This document shows, one piece after another, positions 58,401-63,689 of a stretch of 64,000 nt of DNA. Position 1 is the stretch's first letter, and each line of letters begins with the position of its first letter. Made by a program: the position numbers and the translations under genes. This DNA comes from Ditylenchus dipsaci (taxonomy: Eukaryota; Nematoda; Chromadorea; Rhabditida; Anguinidae), in NCBI GenBank assembly GCA_004194705.1, contig SADC01000158.1, forward strand, positions 118,700 through 182,699, given 5' to 3'. A model generated the notes under the pieces. It did not search any database and was not told the origin of the DNA. It was given only the letters and a program-made list of their open reading frames with translations.

Positions 58401-61279
58401 AAAAAGTTTTTTACGAAAATTCGCTCTTACGAAAAAAAAATTCTTACGAAAATTCGCTTTTACGAAAATTCGCTCTTACGAAATTGTCTTCTTACGAAAG
58501 TTCGTACAGCCGGGGAAACGTTTCCCGAAAATGAAAAAAGTTTCAAATTTGGGAAACGTCTCTACCCTGCTAGCTTGAATCAACCTGGGTGCATACCTCA
58601 TTTTTACAATAATTTTCGATATTTATTCATAAGTCCATCGCTACCTCGCACCTCCATTCTGGCCACCCTGACCTCACCTCGCACTCGACCTCGCACCTCT
58701 ACCTCGTACCTCCATTGTGGCCACCGTATAAGACCTAAGCCTAAATTATAGGGGAGGGTGTATTAGGGAGGAACAACTCAGATAGTGTAGTAGTATCCGG
58801 GTAGCAATATTCTTTTCTTGCAAAGAATTTTAAAAATTAAAAGTGTTTTCTATGAACCAACCTTAGTTCTACTGGATAATTACATGCACCAACTAAAACA
58901 AATGGTCGTCCATTTGGACCAAATTTTTTTTCACGTTTTTGGGTTCCAAAACCTGTTTTCTGAAATAATTCGGGCCCGCTGAAGATGGTTGATGATAGTA
59001 AAATGCCGTTTTTCGAGTGTTTTTTGTGTTCTGGGGAATAATTGATTTTACCAAAAATAACCCATTTAACCCATTTAATATTTATTTACTATTTATTTAC
59101 TATTTAATATTTATTAAATTAAAATTAAAATTAAAAAATTTTGAAATTGTCAATCAGAAATGGCCTTAACTCCAAAATTTTAGTCAAAAATAGGGGGGGG
59201 CGCTTATTAGAGGAAATACGGTGGAAATACTCTTCACACAAGGGGCCGGACGCTATAGCACTAAAGTGTCGTTTCACAACTCTATATAAAATTAATTTTT
59301 AATGCTTTGACAGTATTATCACTACATTGACTTGCTAACAGTAAAATTATCCCAGCTTTTCTTATCGAAAAATTACATTGTTGATGATTTCTGAAGCATT
59401 TACAGAAAGAAGGCATAAGATGTTGTACGGAATCATTCGTGACGAGCTCGTTAGTATTGGTGACAAGAAGAAACAAAAACTGAAGGATGCAAAGGACAAT
59501 AAGAAGAAAGATTTGAGTGCTCCTGCACCGGATAGAATTCCTCTTCCATCCCTACCTGAAAGTGTCAAGACTGAACGTCGGCTAGCTTTAAAAGATGCTT
59601 TAACTAAAAAGGCAAGGAGAAATTTGCCCTTATTTTTTTAGTCTAACTTTAATCCAAATAGTTTACAGACTCGTATCAGTACTGAAAATCCACCATCAGT
59701 GTGCCTTTACACGGTCTTTGAATGCGAACAATGGACTTTGTTGTGCGTCAATTTCTGAAAACTGTGCTATGCTTGCTCTTGGTTTCGGAAACTCAACTAT
59801 ACAGGTAAAGATGATTTCGAAATTGTTTAAAATGTTCATATAGCATCTCAGGTGAATTCACTCGCATCTGATGAACTGAAAGCACTAAAGCCTGCTAAAG
59901 AACTCGAGCAATTGGACAATGACAACGATGAATTTTTTGAGGAAATGTACAGAGTGAAGAAAAGACAACATCAATTAAACTTTTGGTATGGATGATCTGT
60001 TTTTCAATTCCCGTTCCATTTACGGATTTCCTAGGGTCACAATGCTCCTGTTCATTCGGTTTCATTTTCTTGTGAGCGACGATTGCTTTCTTCAGGTTCG
60101 AGGGATTCAACTATCGATTGTGGAAACTTAGAGATGCGTCGGAATTGGTATTTGCGTTTTGGATGTTTTCATAAAATAGTTAAAGAAAGTGTCTAGGTTA
60201 TTTATCGAACGGCATCACCTGTGTGGCAGGCCCAATTTTGCAATCGGGATACTATTTTTGCTGCTTCAACGGCCGATCAAACTGTTAGCTTGTGGGCCAC
60301 AGACAAAAATTCAGCCATTAGAATTTTTTCTGATGCTATGGCTGACGTCACATGGTAAATAGAACTTTTCGCTGGTGGGAGAGTTCCGCATTTCAAAGTA
60401 TTTTTCGCAAGGTACTTATAAATGAATATTATATGGATATTCTGCCGATGAAAAGCCCTGTTCCTTCTATTTAGAATAACAAATGAAAGGCGTATGACAC
60501 CAGCGCCAGAATATCTATAAAGTATTGATCTATAAATTGTCGTATAATATTTGTTTTGTTTTGGTTTAAAACTTTCTGACCACTGGGTGCAATTTATACA
60601 TAATGAACGTGGCTCAATTTTTTTAGTTTGGACTTTCACCCTAATTGCAATTATATCGTTGGTGGCAGTGATGGTATTACATTTGGCACATAGATATTAA
60701 ATCAAGTACACATTTCATTACGTTCAGATCGTTACGTTCGTGTTTGGGATGTGCTAACAGGCACTTGTGTGCGAACATTTTCTGGACACAAAGGAGCTGT
60801 AAAATCTGTGAAGGTGGAAATTTTCCTAGAAAACATGGCGAAAGTTTTGAAGTTTTAGGTTTCTCCTTGCGGTCGCTATTTGGTATCTGCTAGCTCCGAA
60901 GGTCAGATTGCTGTGTGGGATATGGCTCAGCAAAAGTTACTTGGGACTCAAACATGTGAGCCTATGGATTACAATTCTCCGATAGTCTTCTCCAGAGATG
61001 CTTCTGTTTTTGTTATGGGTACGCCCACCTACGGCGTATCATTTTTTCTATGGAGACTATGACTGGTTGTGGTGGCGGCTCTTCGACAACTGATGTGACA
61101 AATGAGCCGAGGTAATCATTTTTGATTACAAGCAGTGTACTATTTTAATTCAATGTTTTTTAGAATTGATCCTGCTGGTTTTGCAATATCTTTCATACCC
61201 TACAAAGAGAACATCAATTTTGGACTTTTATTTCACTCGTAGAAATACAGTAGTAGCCGTAGGCGTGTTTAACCAATAA
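28449..61279 (+). CDS. TAF5: TAF5, TFIID subunit (LisH + NTD2 + WD40), 33-kb gene
   Basis: TAF5 scaffolds TFIID (and in some species SAGA) in the nucleus. Exons: 28449-28556 and 28614-28707 encode the LisH helix ([24 protein letters not shown]). 40915-41063, 41088-41347 and 41390-41470 encode NTD2 ([49 protein letters not shown]). From 59406 come the linker ([13 protein letters not shown]) and the WD40 domain: [103 protein letters not shown] and [13 protein letters not shown], with stop at 61277-61279 overlapping AATAAA. The 41470 donor (phase 1) and 59406 acceptor join in frame across 17.9 kb. Frame breaks near 41160, 59730, 59960 and 60115 look like single-base indels. The link between the 28.7 and 40.9 kb exons is by domain order; a small exon may be missing. 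Confidence 0.85.
28870..29270. repeat. Degenerate satellite, first block of a composite module
   Basis: Repeats of CACTTCGCGGCACTTCGTTT (about 85-bp spacing), then GCAGATGCCGCATTGTCC, then CACGTGATTCGG...CTGGTAG units. The GCAGATGCCGCATTGTCC tag also precedes the satellites at 48070. Confidence 0.6.
29270..29690. repeat. Satellite array, CCTGGTGGTTT unit
   Basis: About fifteen units of ATCCTGGTGGTTTNGGNCC with spacing 22-40 bp. Reading frames through it translate into low-complexity peptides and are not credible genes. Confidence 0.75.
29690..29960. repeat. Satellite array, CCAGGCCACCTACNTACC unit
   Basis: About twelve units of a 20-22 bp CCTGGCCACCTACATACC repeat. The same unit follows the arrays at 50046-50250, in the same order relative to the other blocks. 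Confidence 0.75.
29970..30480. repeat. Four diverged units of a 125-150 bp repeat
   Basis: CGGCGAATCGACACC-like starts at about 29976, 30125, 30270 and 30395. The middle two also share CTTGA(A/G)TTTC, GAGACTTT(G/A)AACCT and GCACAACATACAT. No credible protein; it may be an old tandem repeat. Confidence 0.5.
30819..32917 (-). mobile_element. MULE-2: MULE with TTGCCGCAAATATAC arms
   Basis: 2,099 bp with a perfect 9-bp duplication TATTTAATT (30810-30818 and 32918-32926). [20 protein letters not shown]. The arms at 30838-31110 and 32650-32910 are inverted arrays of TTTGCCGCAAATATACACTT, so the element can fold into a long hairpin. The transposase is on the minus strand. Confidence 0.9.
31501..32630 (-). 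CDS. MULE transposase with WRKY/GCM-like zinc-binding N-terminus
   Basis: Short exons on the minus strand of MULE-2. N-terminal: [19 protein letters not shown] (about 32530-32455), then across a short intron [20 protein letters not shown] (32350-32290) and GSHDHVP (32200), a C..C..H.H arrangement like the WRKY-GCM1 fingers of MULEs. The catalytic region has [20 protein letters not shown] (32060-32010), a segment [18 protein letters not shown] with [14 protein letters not shown] (31940-31790), and [16 protein letters not shown] (31710). The GDGD aspartate is at the position of a MULE catalytic Asp. The gene ends in [16 protein letters not shown] near 31505 and no SWIM finger was seen, so the 3' part may be missing. 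Confidence 0.72.
33204..33812 (+). CDS. MULE-3 protein: DNA-binding and SWIM fingers, no catalytic core
   Basis: Exon 33204-33357 starts at an ATG and contains [17 protein letters not shown], the same class of domain as EEDFNQWF in MULE-2. The next exon (33405-33560) has [20 protein letters not shown], a Cys-containing FLYWCH/GCM-like strand. After a short intron the last exon (about 33640-33812) holds [20 protein letters not shown], a perfect CxC...CxH SWIM finger, and a basic tail [12 protein letters not shown] before TAG. The DDE core between them is absent, so this looks like an internal-deletion derivative that could still bind element ends. One frame break lies near 33640. Confidence 0.65.
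34310..35215. repeat. Tandem repeat with 360-400 bp period
   Basis: Recurring blocks: CGATTTACTATTCAAGGACA / CGATTTACTATTCGAGGATA / CGATTTCCTCTCAGAAAACA at 34380, 34782 and 35138; TATGAATCTTGTCACAAAG / TATGATTCTTGTCACAAAG at 34482 and 34887; GAAGCTTATGAGTTCT at 34550 and 34955. Two full units and a partial third. Confidence 0.7.
35635..36062 (-). pseudogene. C-terminal remnant of a MULE transposase
   Basis: Minus-strand exon 36062-35857 encodes [20 protein letters not shown] followed by [13 protein letters not shown], a Lys/Arg-rich segment like the C-terminal part of MULE transposases, ending SEWIK at a GT donor. After an intron occupied by a [21 protein letters not shown] ends at TAA (35635-35637). 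The catalytic domain is not present in the element. Confidence 0.5.
35686..35851. mobile_element. TACCGTATTTATTCTAAT MITE filling an intron
   Basis: 166 bp with ends TACCGTATTTATTCTAATAG and CTATTAGAATAAATACGGTA and near-complete pairing of both halves. It occupies almost the whole predicted 179-bp intron of the MULE-4 gene. Confidence 0.72.
36731..37258 (-). CDS. H2B: Divergent histone H2B variant with two introns
   Basis: Minus strand, inside a TAF5 intron. Exon 1 (37258 or an in-frame ATG at 37196, to 37093) gives a Lys-rich tail ([16 protein letters not shown]) and, after one frame break, [13 protein letters not shown]. Exon 2 (37048-36945) gives [20 protein letters not shown] then [15 protein letters not shown]. 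Exon 3 (36893-36731) gives [40 protein letters not shown] and [13 protein letters not shown]. These match the H2B fold: [60 protein letters not shown]. About five extra residues lie in loop L2. AATAAA follows at about 36632 on this strand, so the message is probably polyadenylated (replacement type). Introns are 51 and 44 bp. Confidence 0.88.
37370..37620. repeat. Arrays CTGTCGCCGAAAA and CTGTCACAGATTCTC
   Basis: Three units of TTTCTGTCGCCGAAAA (37385-37440) and three of TTTCTGTCACAGATTCTC (37550-37610). Partner arms were not found; possibly solo arms. Confidence 0.5.
37897..38229. mobile_element. pogo/Tigger-like MITE
   Basis: TA-flanked (37895-37896 and 38230-38231). Ends CAGTCTCGATATAAGATACA-like and complement, with long inner pairing around CAAATTCCAATA and GCGCGACATTTCC. 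Confidence 0.72.
38458..40085. mobile_element. hAT-type GGCTGTAC element with TTTGCTAAG arms
   Basis: TIR GGCTGTACCCCGAAATTTAA, about 90% identical over 70 bp between the ends. The arms (38478-38650 and 39880-40070) are arrays of AAATTGGTCGTTTTGCTAAG type. A perfect 8-bp duplication TCATTTTT lies at 38450-38457 and 40086-40093. Inside sits a tRNA-armed CCAAGTGG foldback and copies of the 150-bp dispersed unit. It shares the terminal octamer with the elements at 56087 and 56177. Confidence 0.85.
38760..39300. mobile_element. CCAAGTGG foldback, copy 3, with tRNA-like arms
   Basis: Inverted arms meet at about 39060. The inner boundary CCAAGTGGTCGTCCACTTGG is at about 38908 and again at about 39200 (as GTGGACGACCACTTGG). 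Outside it both arms continue with GGTTCGAATCCACCTGG (39240, plus) and its counterpart at 38868 (minus), then an AT-rich stretch. A further B-box GGTTCGAATCCC on the minus strand lies at 38780. Confidence 0.75.
40090..40755. mobile_element. Foldback with inner 38-bp perfect hairpin
   Basis: The outer arms pair at GTGTTTAAAC, TTTTTCCACACAAAAAATGA and TTTTTGCCTTGGGGGACCAA with their complements at 40590-40740. The inner hairpin 40355-40455 has AAGGTATGTGGGTGTGCGCA and its complement, with arms of about 38 bp around a GC-rich 20-base loop. Non-coding. Confidence 0.75.
41553..41760. mobile_element. pogo-like end followed by CCCGATATAACGAA array
   Basis: TA then CAGTCAACCCCGATATAACG, followed by four tandem CCCCGATATAACGAAAC units. 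No right terminus found. Confidence 0.5.
42095..42177 (-). repeat. tRNA-like sequence (A and B boxes)
   Basis: Minus strand: GGACCGAGTGGCCTAGTGGT then GGTTCGATTCCCAGTGGG. Good A-box and B-box matches and a pairable D arm, but the acceptor and anticodon stems do not pair, so a pseudo-tRNA or SINE head is likelier than a working tRNA. Confidence 0.55.
42421..42580. mobile_element. pogo/Tigger-like MITE
   Basis: TA-flanked, ends CTGTCAAACCTCGATAT and ATATCGAGGTTTGACTG. The interior repeats CCTCGATATAACGAC. Confidence 0.65.
43118..43341 (-). CDS. Unidentified spliced ORF, C-terminal exons
   Basis: Two minus-strand exons with good splice sites: 43341-43275 encodes [20 protein letters not shown] then DK, and 43224-43118 encodes [14 protein letters not shown] and, after a frame change, [17 protein letters not shown] before TGA. 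The intron is 50 bp. The composition is that of a real protein tail, but I do not recognise the family. An upstream exon on the same strand might be 44576-44541 ([10 protein letters not shown] followed by GTAAGC). It lies within a foldback element, so it could be a captured gene fragment. Confidence 0.4.
43850..44070. repeat. TTTTTGGCCCCAAAAAG array and tRNA-like B box
   Basis: Six units of CAAAAAAAGTTTTTTGCCCC type (43860-43980), then on the minus strand GAGGTTACAGGTTCGAATCG (B box like) at 43984-44012, and a hairpin TTCGCCCATTTGGACA / TGTCCAAAAATGGGCGAA at 44057-44095. Confidence 0.5.
44221..44310. mobile_element. pogo-like MITE, damaged left end
   Basis: CCTTCGATTTAACGACGCC on the left and AAATCGAGGATTAACTG before TA on the right. 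The left CAGT is lost. Confidence 0.5.
44600..44825. repeat. GAGTCA-rich array with a hAT-like right end
   Basis: Many GACTC/GAGTC words over 160 bp, ending (minus strand) CAGTGTTGTCCACTTGACTC, similar to hAT termini. No left terminus found. Confidence 0.45.
45175..45695. mobile_element. CCAAGTGG foldback, copy 4, interrupted
   Basis: Left arm at 45175-45290 (CTGGACTAATTCCGGCATGC), right arm at 45320-45412, then GACAAAATTCTCCGC repeats, and a second right-arm segment at 45600-45695 ending AAGTGGACGAGCACTTGG. Looks like one copy broken by a short array. Confidence 0.5.
45960..46230. repeat. 150-bp dispersed unit, two copies
   Basis: CCACTTGACCAGGTGGTACC, then GGGTAAAAATCGAAATTTTG, then GGTCTCAAAAAACCGGATGC, repeated from about 46140. 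Same family as 11330-11640 and 39300-39620. Confidence 0.5.
47777..47900. mobile_element. pogo/Tigger-like MITE, 124 bp
   Basis: TA-flanked (47775-47776 and 47901-47902); ends CAGACGACTCTCGATTAACA and AAATCGAGAGTCAACTG. Confidence 0.7.
48110..49385. repeat. Satellite array, GGTTTGGGCCCAGTATTGGT unit
   Basis: About fifty units of 20-27 bp. It follows a GCAGATGCCGCATTGTCC tag also found before the 29-kb arrays. A long minus-strand frame through it encodes only [14 protein letters not shown] repeats and is not credited as a gene, because the unit length is not a multiple of three. Confidence 0.85.
49390..50045. repeat. Satellite array, about 50-bp unit
   Basis: About thirteen units of GCAAGCCCGCAGGTATTTCG, GGCGTATCCAAGTGGGTACC, CGATGGTAGTT. 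Units are very similar, so the array is recent. Confidence 0.85.
50046..50250. repeat. Satellite array, CCAGGCCACCTACGTACCCT unit
   Basis: About nine units of 20 bp, the same unit as at 29690-29960. Confidence 0.8.
50712..51425. repeat. Inverted repeat with 140-bp arms
   Basis: TTAACCATTCTTAAGGCAGT, GAAAACGATAGAAAACGTGT and GTCGACACTTTTTAGAAAAA near 50760-50845 pair with 51290-51400. The GCCTTGGTCCCCC motif recurs here and at 50310, 51700, 53100 and 40220, marking a repeat family. Confidence 0.65.
53041..53213. repeat. Near-perfect 70-bp hairpin
   Basis: GTATACACCCTTCAGTCAAA and TTAGCTTGGGGGACCAAGGC pair with their complements after a 30-base AT loop. The outer 25 bp (AAGTGTAGTATACACCC) is itself duplicated. 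Confidence 0.75.
53504..53664. mobile_element. TACCGTAT-family MITE (TGCCGTATATTC variant)
   Basis: Ends TGCCGTATATTCTCTATT and AATAGAGAATGTACGGCA; core AATGGCCTTAACTGTGAAAT shared with 59160. Confidence 0.65.
53683..53934. mobile_element. TACCGTATTTCTTCTAAT MITE
   Basis: 252 bp, ends TACCGTATTTCTTCTAATAG and CTATTAGAAGAAATACGGTA. The interior matches the 25560 copy (GAGCTCG, AATAAACAGCT(T/A)TGCAAAAT). Confidence 0.75.
55079..55500. mobile_element. PIF/Harbinger-like MITE with GTTGTC arms, copy 2
   Basis: Perfect TTA duplication (55076-55078 and 55501-55503). Ends TGGCTCATTTTTAGACGTTG and complement; GTTGTCGTCGTTGTC arrays. Removing it restores CTCTTTAGCAAACCC of the host. Confidence 0.85.
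56177..57728. mobile_element. hAT-type GGCTGTAC element with TTTGGTAAAGGCACA arms
   Basis: Perfect 8-bp duplication AAACAGTT (56169-56176 and 57729-57736). TIR GGCTGTA(A)CGAGAAAGGTAAA. The arms (56195-56450 and 57495-57715) are arrays of TTTGGTAAAGGCACATTTGG. The 1-kb centre has short frames (for example an acidic [10 protein letters not shown] peptide at 56590) but no recognised domain. Confidence 0.82.
58140..58210 (+). repeat. tRNA-like sequence
   Basis: ATGGTGCAGTAGGTAAGTTG (A box) and GTGGTTCGATTCCACCC (B box) spaced like a tRNA, but no acceptor pairing; it lies inside the GGCTGTAC element. Probably a SINE head. Confidence 0.5.
58640..58735. repeat. ACCTCGCACCTC array
   Basis: Six to seven units of CTACCTCGCACCTCCATT with CTGGCCACC interspersed. 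Confidence 0.6.
58892..59060. mobile_element. CCAAGTGG foldback, left half only
   Basis: AAATGGTCGTCCATTTGG, GGTTCCAAAACCTGTTTTCT, GAAGATGGTT in the family order, then truncation into an AT-rich (TATTTA)n stretch. Confidence 0.6.
59150..59222. mobile_element. TACCGTAT-family MITE, right half
   Basis: AATGGCCTTAACTCCAAAA, GGGGGGGGCGCTTATTAGAG, then GAAATACGGT; the left half is absent. It lies about 180 bp before the first C-terminal TAF5 exon. Confidence 0.6.
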
Positions 61280-61768
61280 AATGTTTTGTTTGCTGTTTGA
61301 CAGAGGTACTTAAAAAAGCAGAGAATTTCGAAAACTGGTAATTTCGTTTGACAGCGGCTCCCTAGTTTGGGTTTATACGCGAAGCAGGGCGTGTCCGAGA
61401 ATGGGGTACCTGGATTTGCAAAAAATCTTCCTGATTCTGTAAAAAATATTTTTTTCTAGCAACTTCTTTTGATTTTGAGCAAGTTGTCTTCATTCTGCAT
61501 TAAATTCACGTAATTTTGAATCAAATCAGCTATACTTGGATGCAGTCTATTAAAATATCGCTTCTATCGATCATTAGCTATAGTGTCAATGTTTTGCCCG
61601 TATTCAAAGCAAGCCGAGTAACTCAACAAAAGTGGTTTGTTGCAACCCAGATTTGAAATATAATTACGTGAACTCTCTGCAGAATTAAGATACTTTGCTG
61701 CCTAATTAGGACAAATTTTCGCGAATTAAGTTAATCTGCTGCGAAATTCAGATACCATATTTCCTGTA

Positions 61769-61990
61769 ATAGCTTACCCCTCTCTATTAACTCGCCCCCT
61801 CTATATATAAGCCCAAAGAAAATATTTTAATCGCTCTTTATTGCGTGTTCCTAACTCTTACGAGCTCTATCAATTCCACTTGATATATTTCGGTTGAGCA
61901 GCCATAAATCTCTAGATCATTCTTAAAATTGTCCGATTTTCAAGGGGTGAAAAATAACTCACTCGGGATATCTGTTGAAAAAAATTCGGT
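61769..61990. mobile_element. TACCGTAT-family MITE, diverged
   Basis: CCATATTTCCTGTAATAGCT on the left and AATTCGGTATG on the right. Interior TTACGAGCTCTATCAATTCC and GGTGAAAAATAACTCACTCG match the family in inverse orientation. Confidence 0.6.
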
Positions 61991-62029
61991 ATGCTTATTT
62001 GAAATTAAGTGCTTGACAATCTTATCTGG

Positions 62030-62250
62030 GGGTGAATCGGGCGTGTTTGACACGGAGAAAAGGCGAAGACCTGCACTTTTTTCTTTCTCGATCAAGTTTT
62101 GCATGCGTTCTCATCCAGATTTTTTTAGTTTTCTGCCTAGTTTTTAAAGTAATGTGGTAATCAATATTAGATTTGATGCAAAACGAGTGAAAAAATACTA
62201 GGATTCAAAAAAATGCTGGTCCCCCGCCTTAACTGGCATGCATAACTGGC
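62030..62250. mobile_element. GGCATGCCC MITE, copy 2
   Basis: Shares GACACGGAGAAAAGGCG, TTTCTCGATCAAGTTTT and AATGCTGGTCCC with 10385-10620; the termini have decayed. Confidence 0.65.
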
Positions 62251-62476
62251 ATGCACCTTCAAGCTGACAACCTTTATCTTATTTTTGGCGGGGCGTAATC
62301 GTTTCGCCAATGAAACTTTCGCCAACGCGATCTTTTCGCCATGGCATATTTTCGCCAATAGACTCTTTTCGCGTATACTCTTGATTTCTTGGCAAATAAG
62401 CAGTGAGAACTGTTTATGTGATTTAATTCTTTAAATAGGGTACACATCCAATAGCGAATAGATGATCTCTCAGGTT

Positions 62477-63596
62477 CAGTGTTGTTCCAGCGCCGGGGTC
62501 GGCGCCAGCGCCGGCGCCGACCCTTTCTGAAAAAAGCCCCAGCGCCAGCGCCGAGCGCCTCCCTTAAAAAATTTTGCTCTGGCCCCAGCGCCAGCGCCGA
62601 GCGCCTCCTTAAAAATTTTGGCTCTGCGCCAGCGCCGGCGCTCATGCAGCGCCGACGCCTTTTTTAACAGTTTTTTAACAGTATGTTTTACAGTGAGAGT
62701 CATAATAATTGTTTGTTATATCGATTATATTTATGTCGATTAGCAGCATACCGTTTATATTTTATCTATTAATTCCTCATGGTGAGTGAATATCGAAATA
62801 CAGGGTGTTTTAAAAAAGTCCGCAGAATTTGAGATGGCTATAAATTTTTTCTAGAACGAAATTTCTGTTTTCATTAATCGTTTTCTCTTGACGGGCAATT
62901 TCGTTAAGTGTATAACGTCAAAAGTATTATTTTCGTTGGTCCACCTGTGGTTTCGGATTTTAGCCATCTAGGCGCCACCACTGACCAGGACCAGAACCAA
63001 GAGGACCAAGAAAGTTTTCAACATTATACACAAATAAATGGCCCGAATTTAGAATTGAATTGAGAAAACGATTGGCAGAAACAGAAATTAGAAATTCGTC
63101 CAGAAAAAAAGTTATAGCCATTTCAAATCTTGCAGATTTTTTGAAACACAATGTATTTTCCCTATGCTGAGAAAAAAGTCCATATGAGGTGGAGTAATTA
63201 GAGAGTGCCGAGTCCATGAAAGGAATGAGGTGATCAATATTAGTTTTGTGAAAAAAACTGTGTAAATTACTTTTTCAAGAATAGCATATGATACCCTGGT
63301 TAAGTTAAAAAAACAATAAACTAAAAAATCAAAAAAATAAAATAAAGCTTTAAAGAAATGAAAGAAATTGCAGCACAAAATTCAGATAATTTACTTTGAA
63401 ATAAAGAATAATTGTCTTTCTCAATATTAGCCTGTTTAATTTAAAAAACAGCGGCTGTAGCCGTTCAAAACAGCGCCGGGGCCAGCGCCGGGACGAAAAT
63501 TTTTAGCGCCGGGCCAGCGCCGACCAAAATTTTTCATTGGCCCAGCGCCGGCCCGGCGCTGTTTTTCCCGGCAGCGCCGGCGCCGGAACAGCACTG
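62477..63596. mobile_element. hAT-type element with GC-rich GGCGCTGGCGC arms
   Basis: Perfect 8-bp duplication CTCAGGTT (62469-62476 and 63597-63604). TIR CAGTG(T/C)TGTTCC(A/G)GCGCCGG. The arms (62490-62650 and 63465-63590) are CCAGCGCCGGCGCC arrays, strikingly GC-rich in an AT-rich region. A mariner-like MITE is nested inside. Confidence 0.85.
62803..63155. mobile_element. Tc1/mariner-like MITE
   Basis: Pairing ends ACAGGGTGTTTTAAAAAAGT/CCGCAGAATTTGAGATGGC and GCCATTTCAAATCTTGCAGA/TTTTTTGAAACAC, about 45 bp each. Non-coding. Confidence 0.6.
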
Positions 63597-63689
63597 CTCA
63601 GGTTAGATTCCCAGTACCTATTCTTTTACACTATATTTTTTAGTAAGTCACTGACTACTAAGGTCATAAAAATATCTAGTAATTGATTG

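Larger units (their letters stand above)
56087..58511. mobile_element. hAT-type GGCTGTAC element with TTCGTAAGAGCG arms
   Basis: TIR GGCTGTAC(G)AACTTTCGTAA at both ends; arms of TTTTCGTAAGAGCGAA arrays (56087-56168 and 57737-58510). Flanks TGGGAAAC (56079-56086) and GGGGAAAC (58512-58519), 7 of 8. It hosts a relative at 56177-57728. Confidence 0.75.
54150..58555. mobile_element. Large foldback composite, TGCCCGCTTTTG and TTGTTGCCGAAA arms
   Basis: Nested inverted arms: AAAGTGCCCGCTTTTGGCTT arrays at 54220-54560 and 55790-56055; TTGTTGCCGAAAGACT arrays at 54600-54720 and 55630-55760; ATTCCGGAATGGCCAAAAGG at 54810 and 55540; CGATCGGCTTAATCGCTCA pairing at 54910 and 55010. A GTTTCAAATTTGG motif near both outer ends (54170 and 58540) suggests the termini, but the TSD was not resolved. 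Confidence 0.6.

Noticed and set aside
59282..59568. Minus-strand frames opposite the TAF5 linker exon
   Set aside because: Shadow of the real plus-strand exon encoding [13 protein letters not shown].
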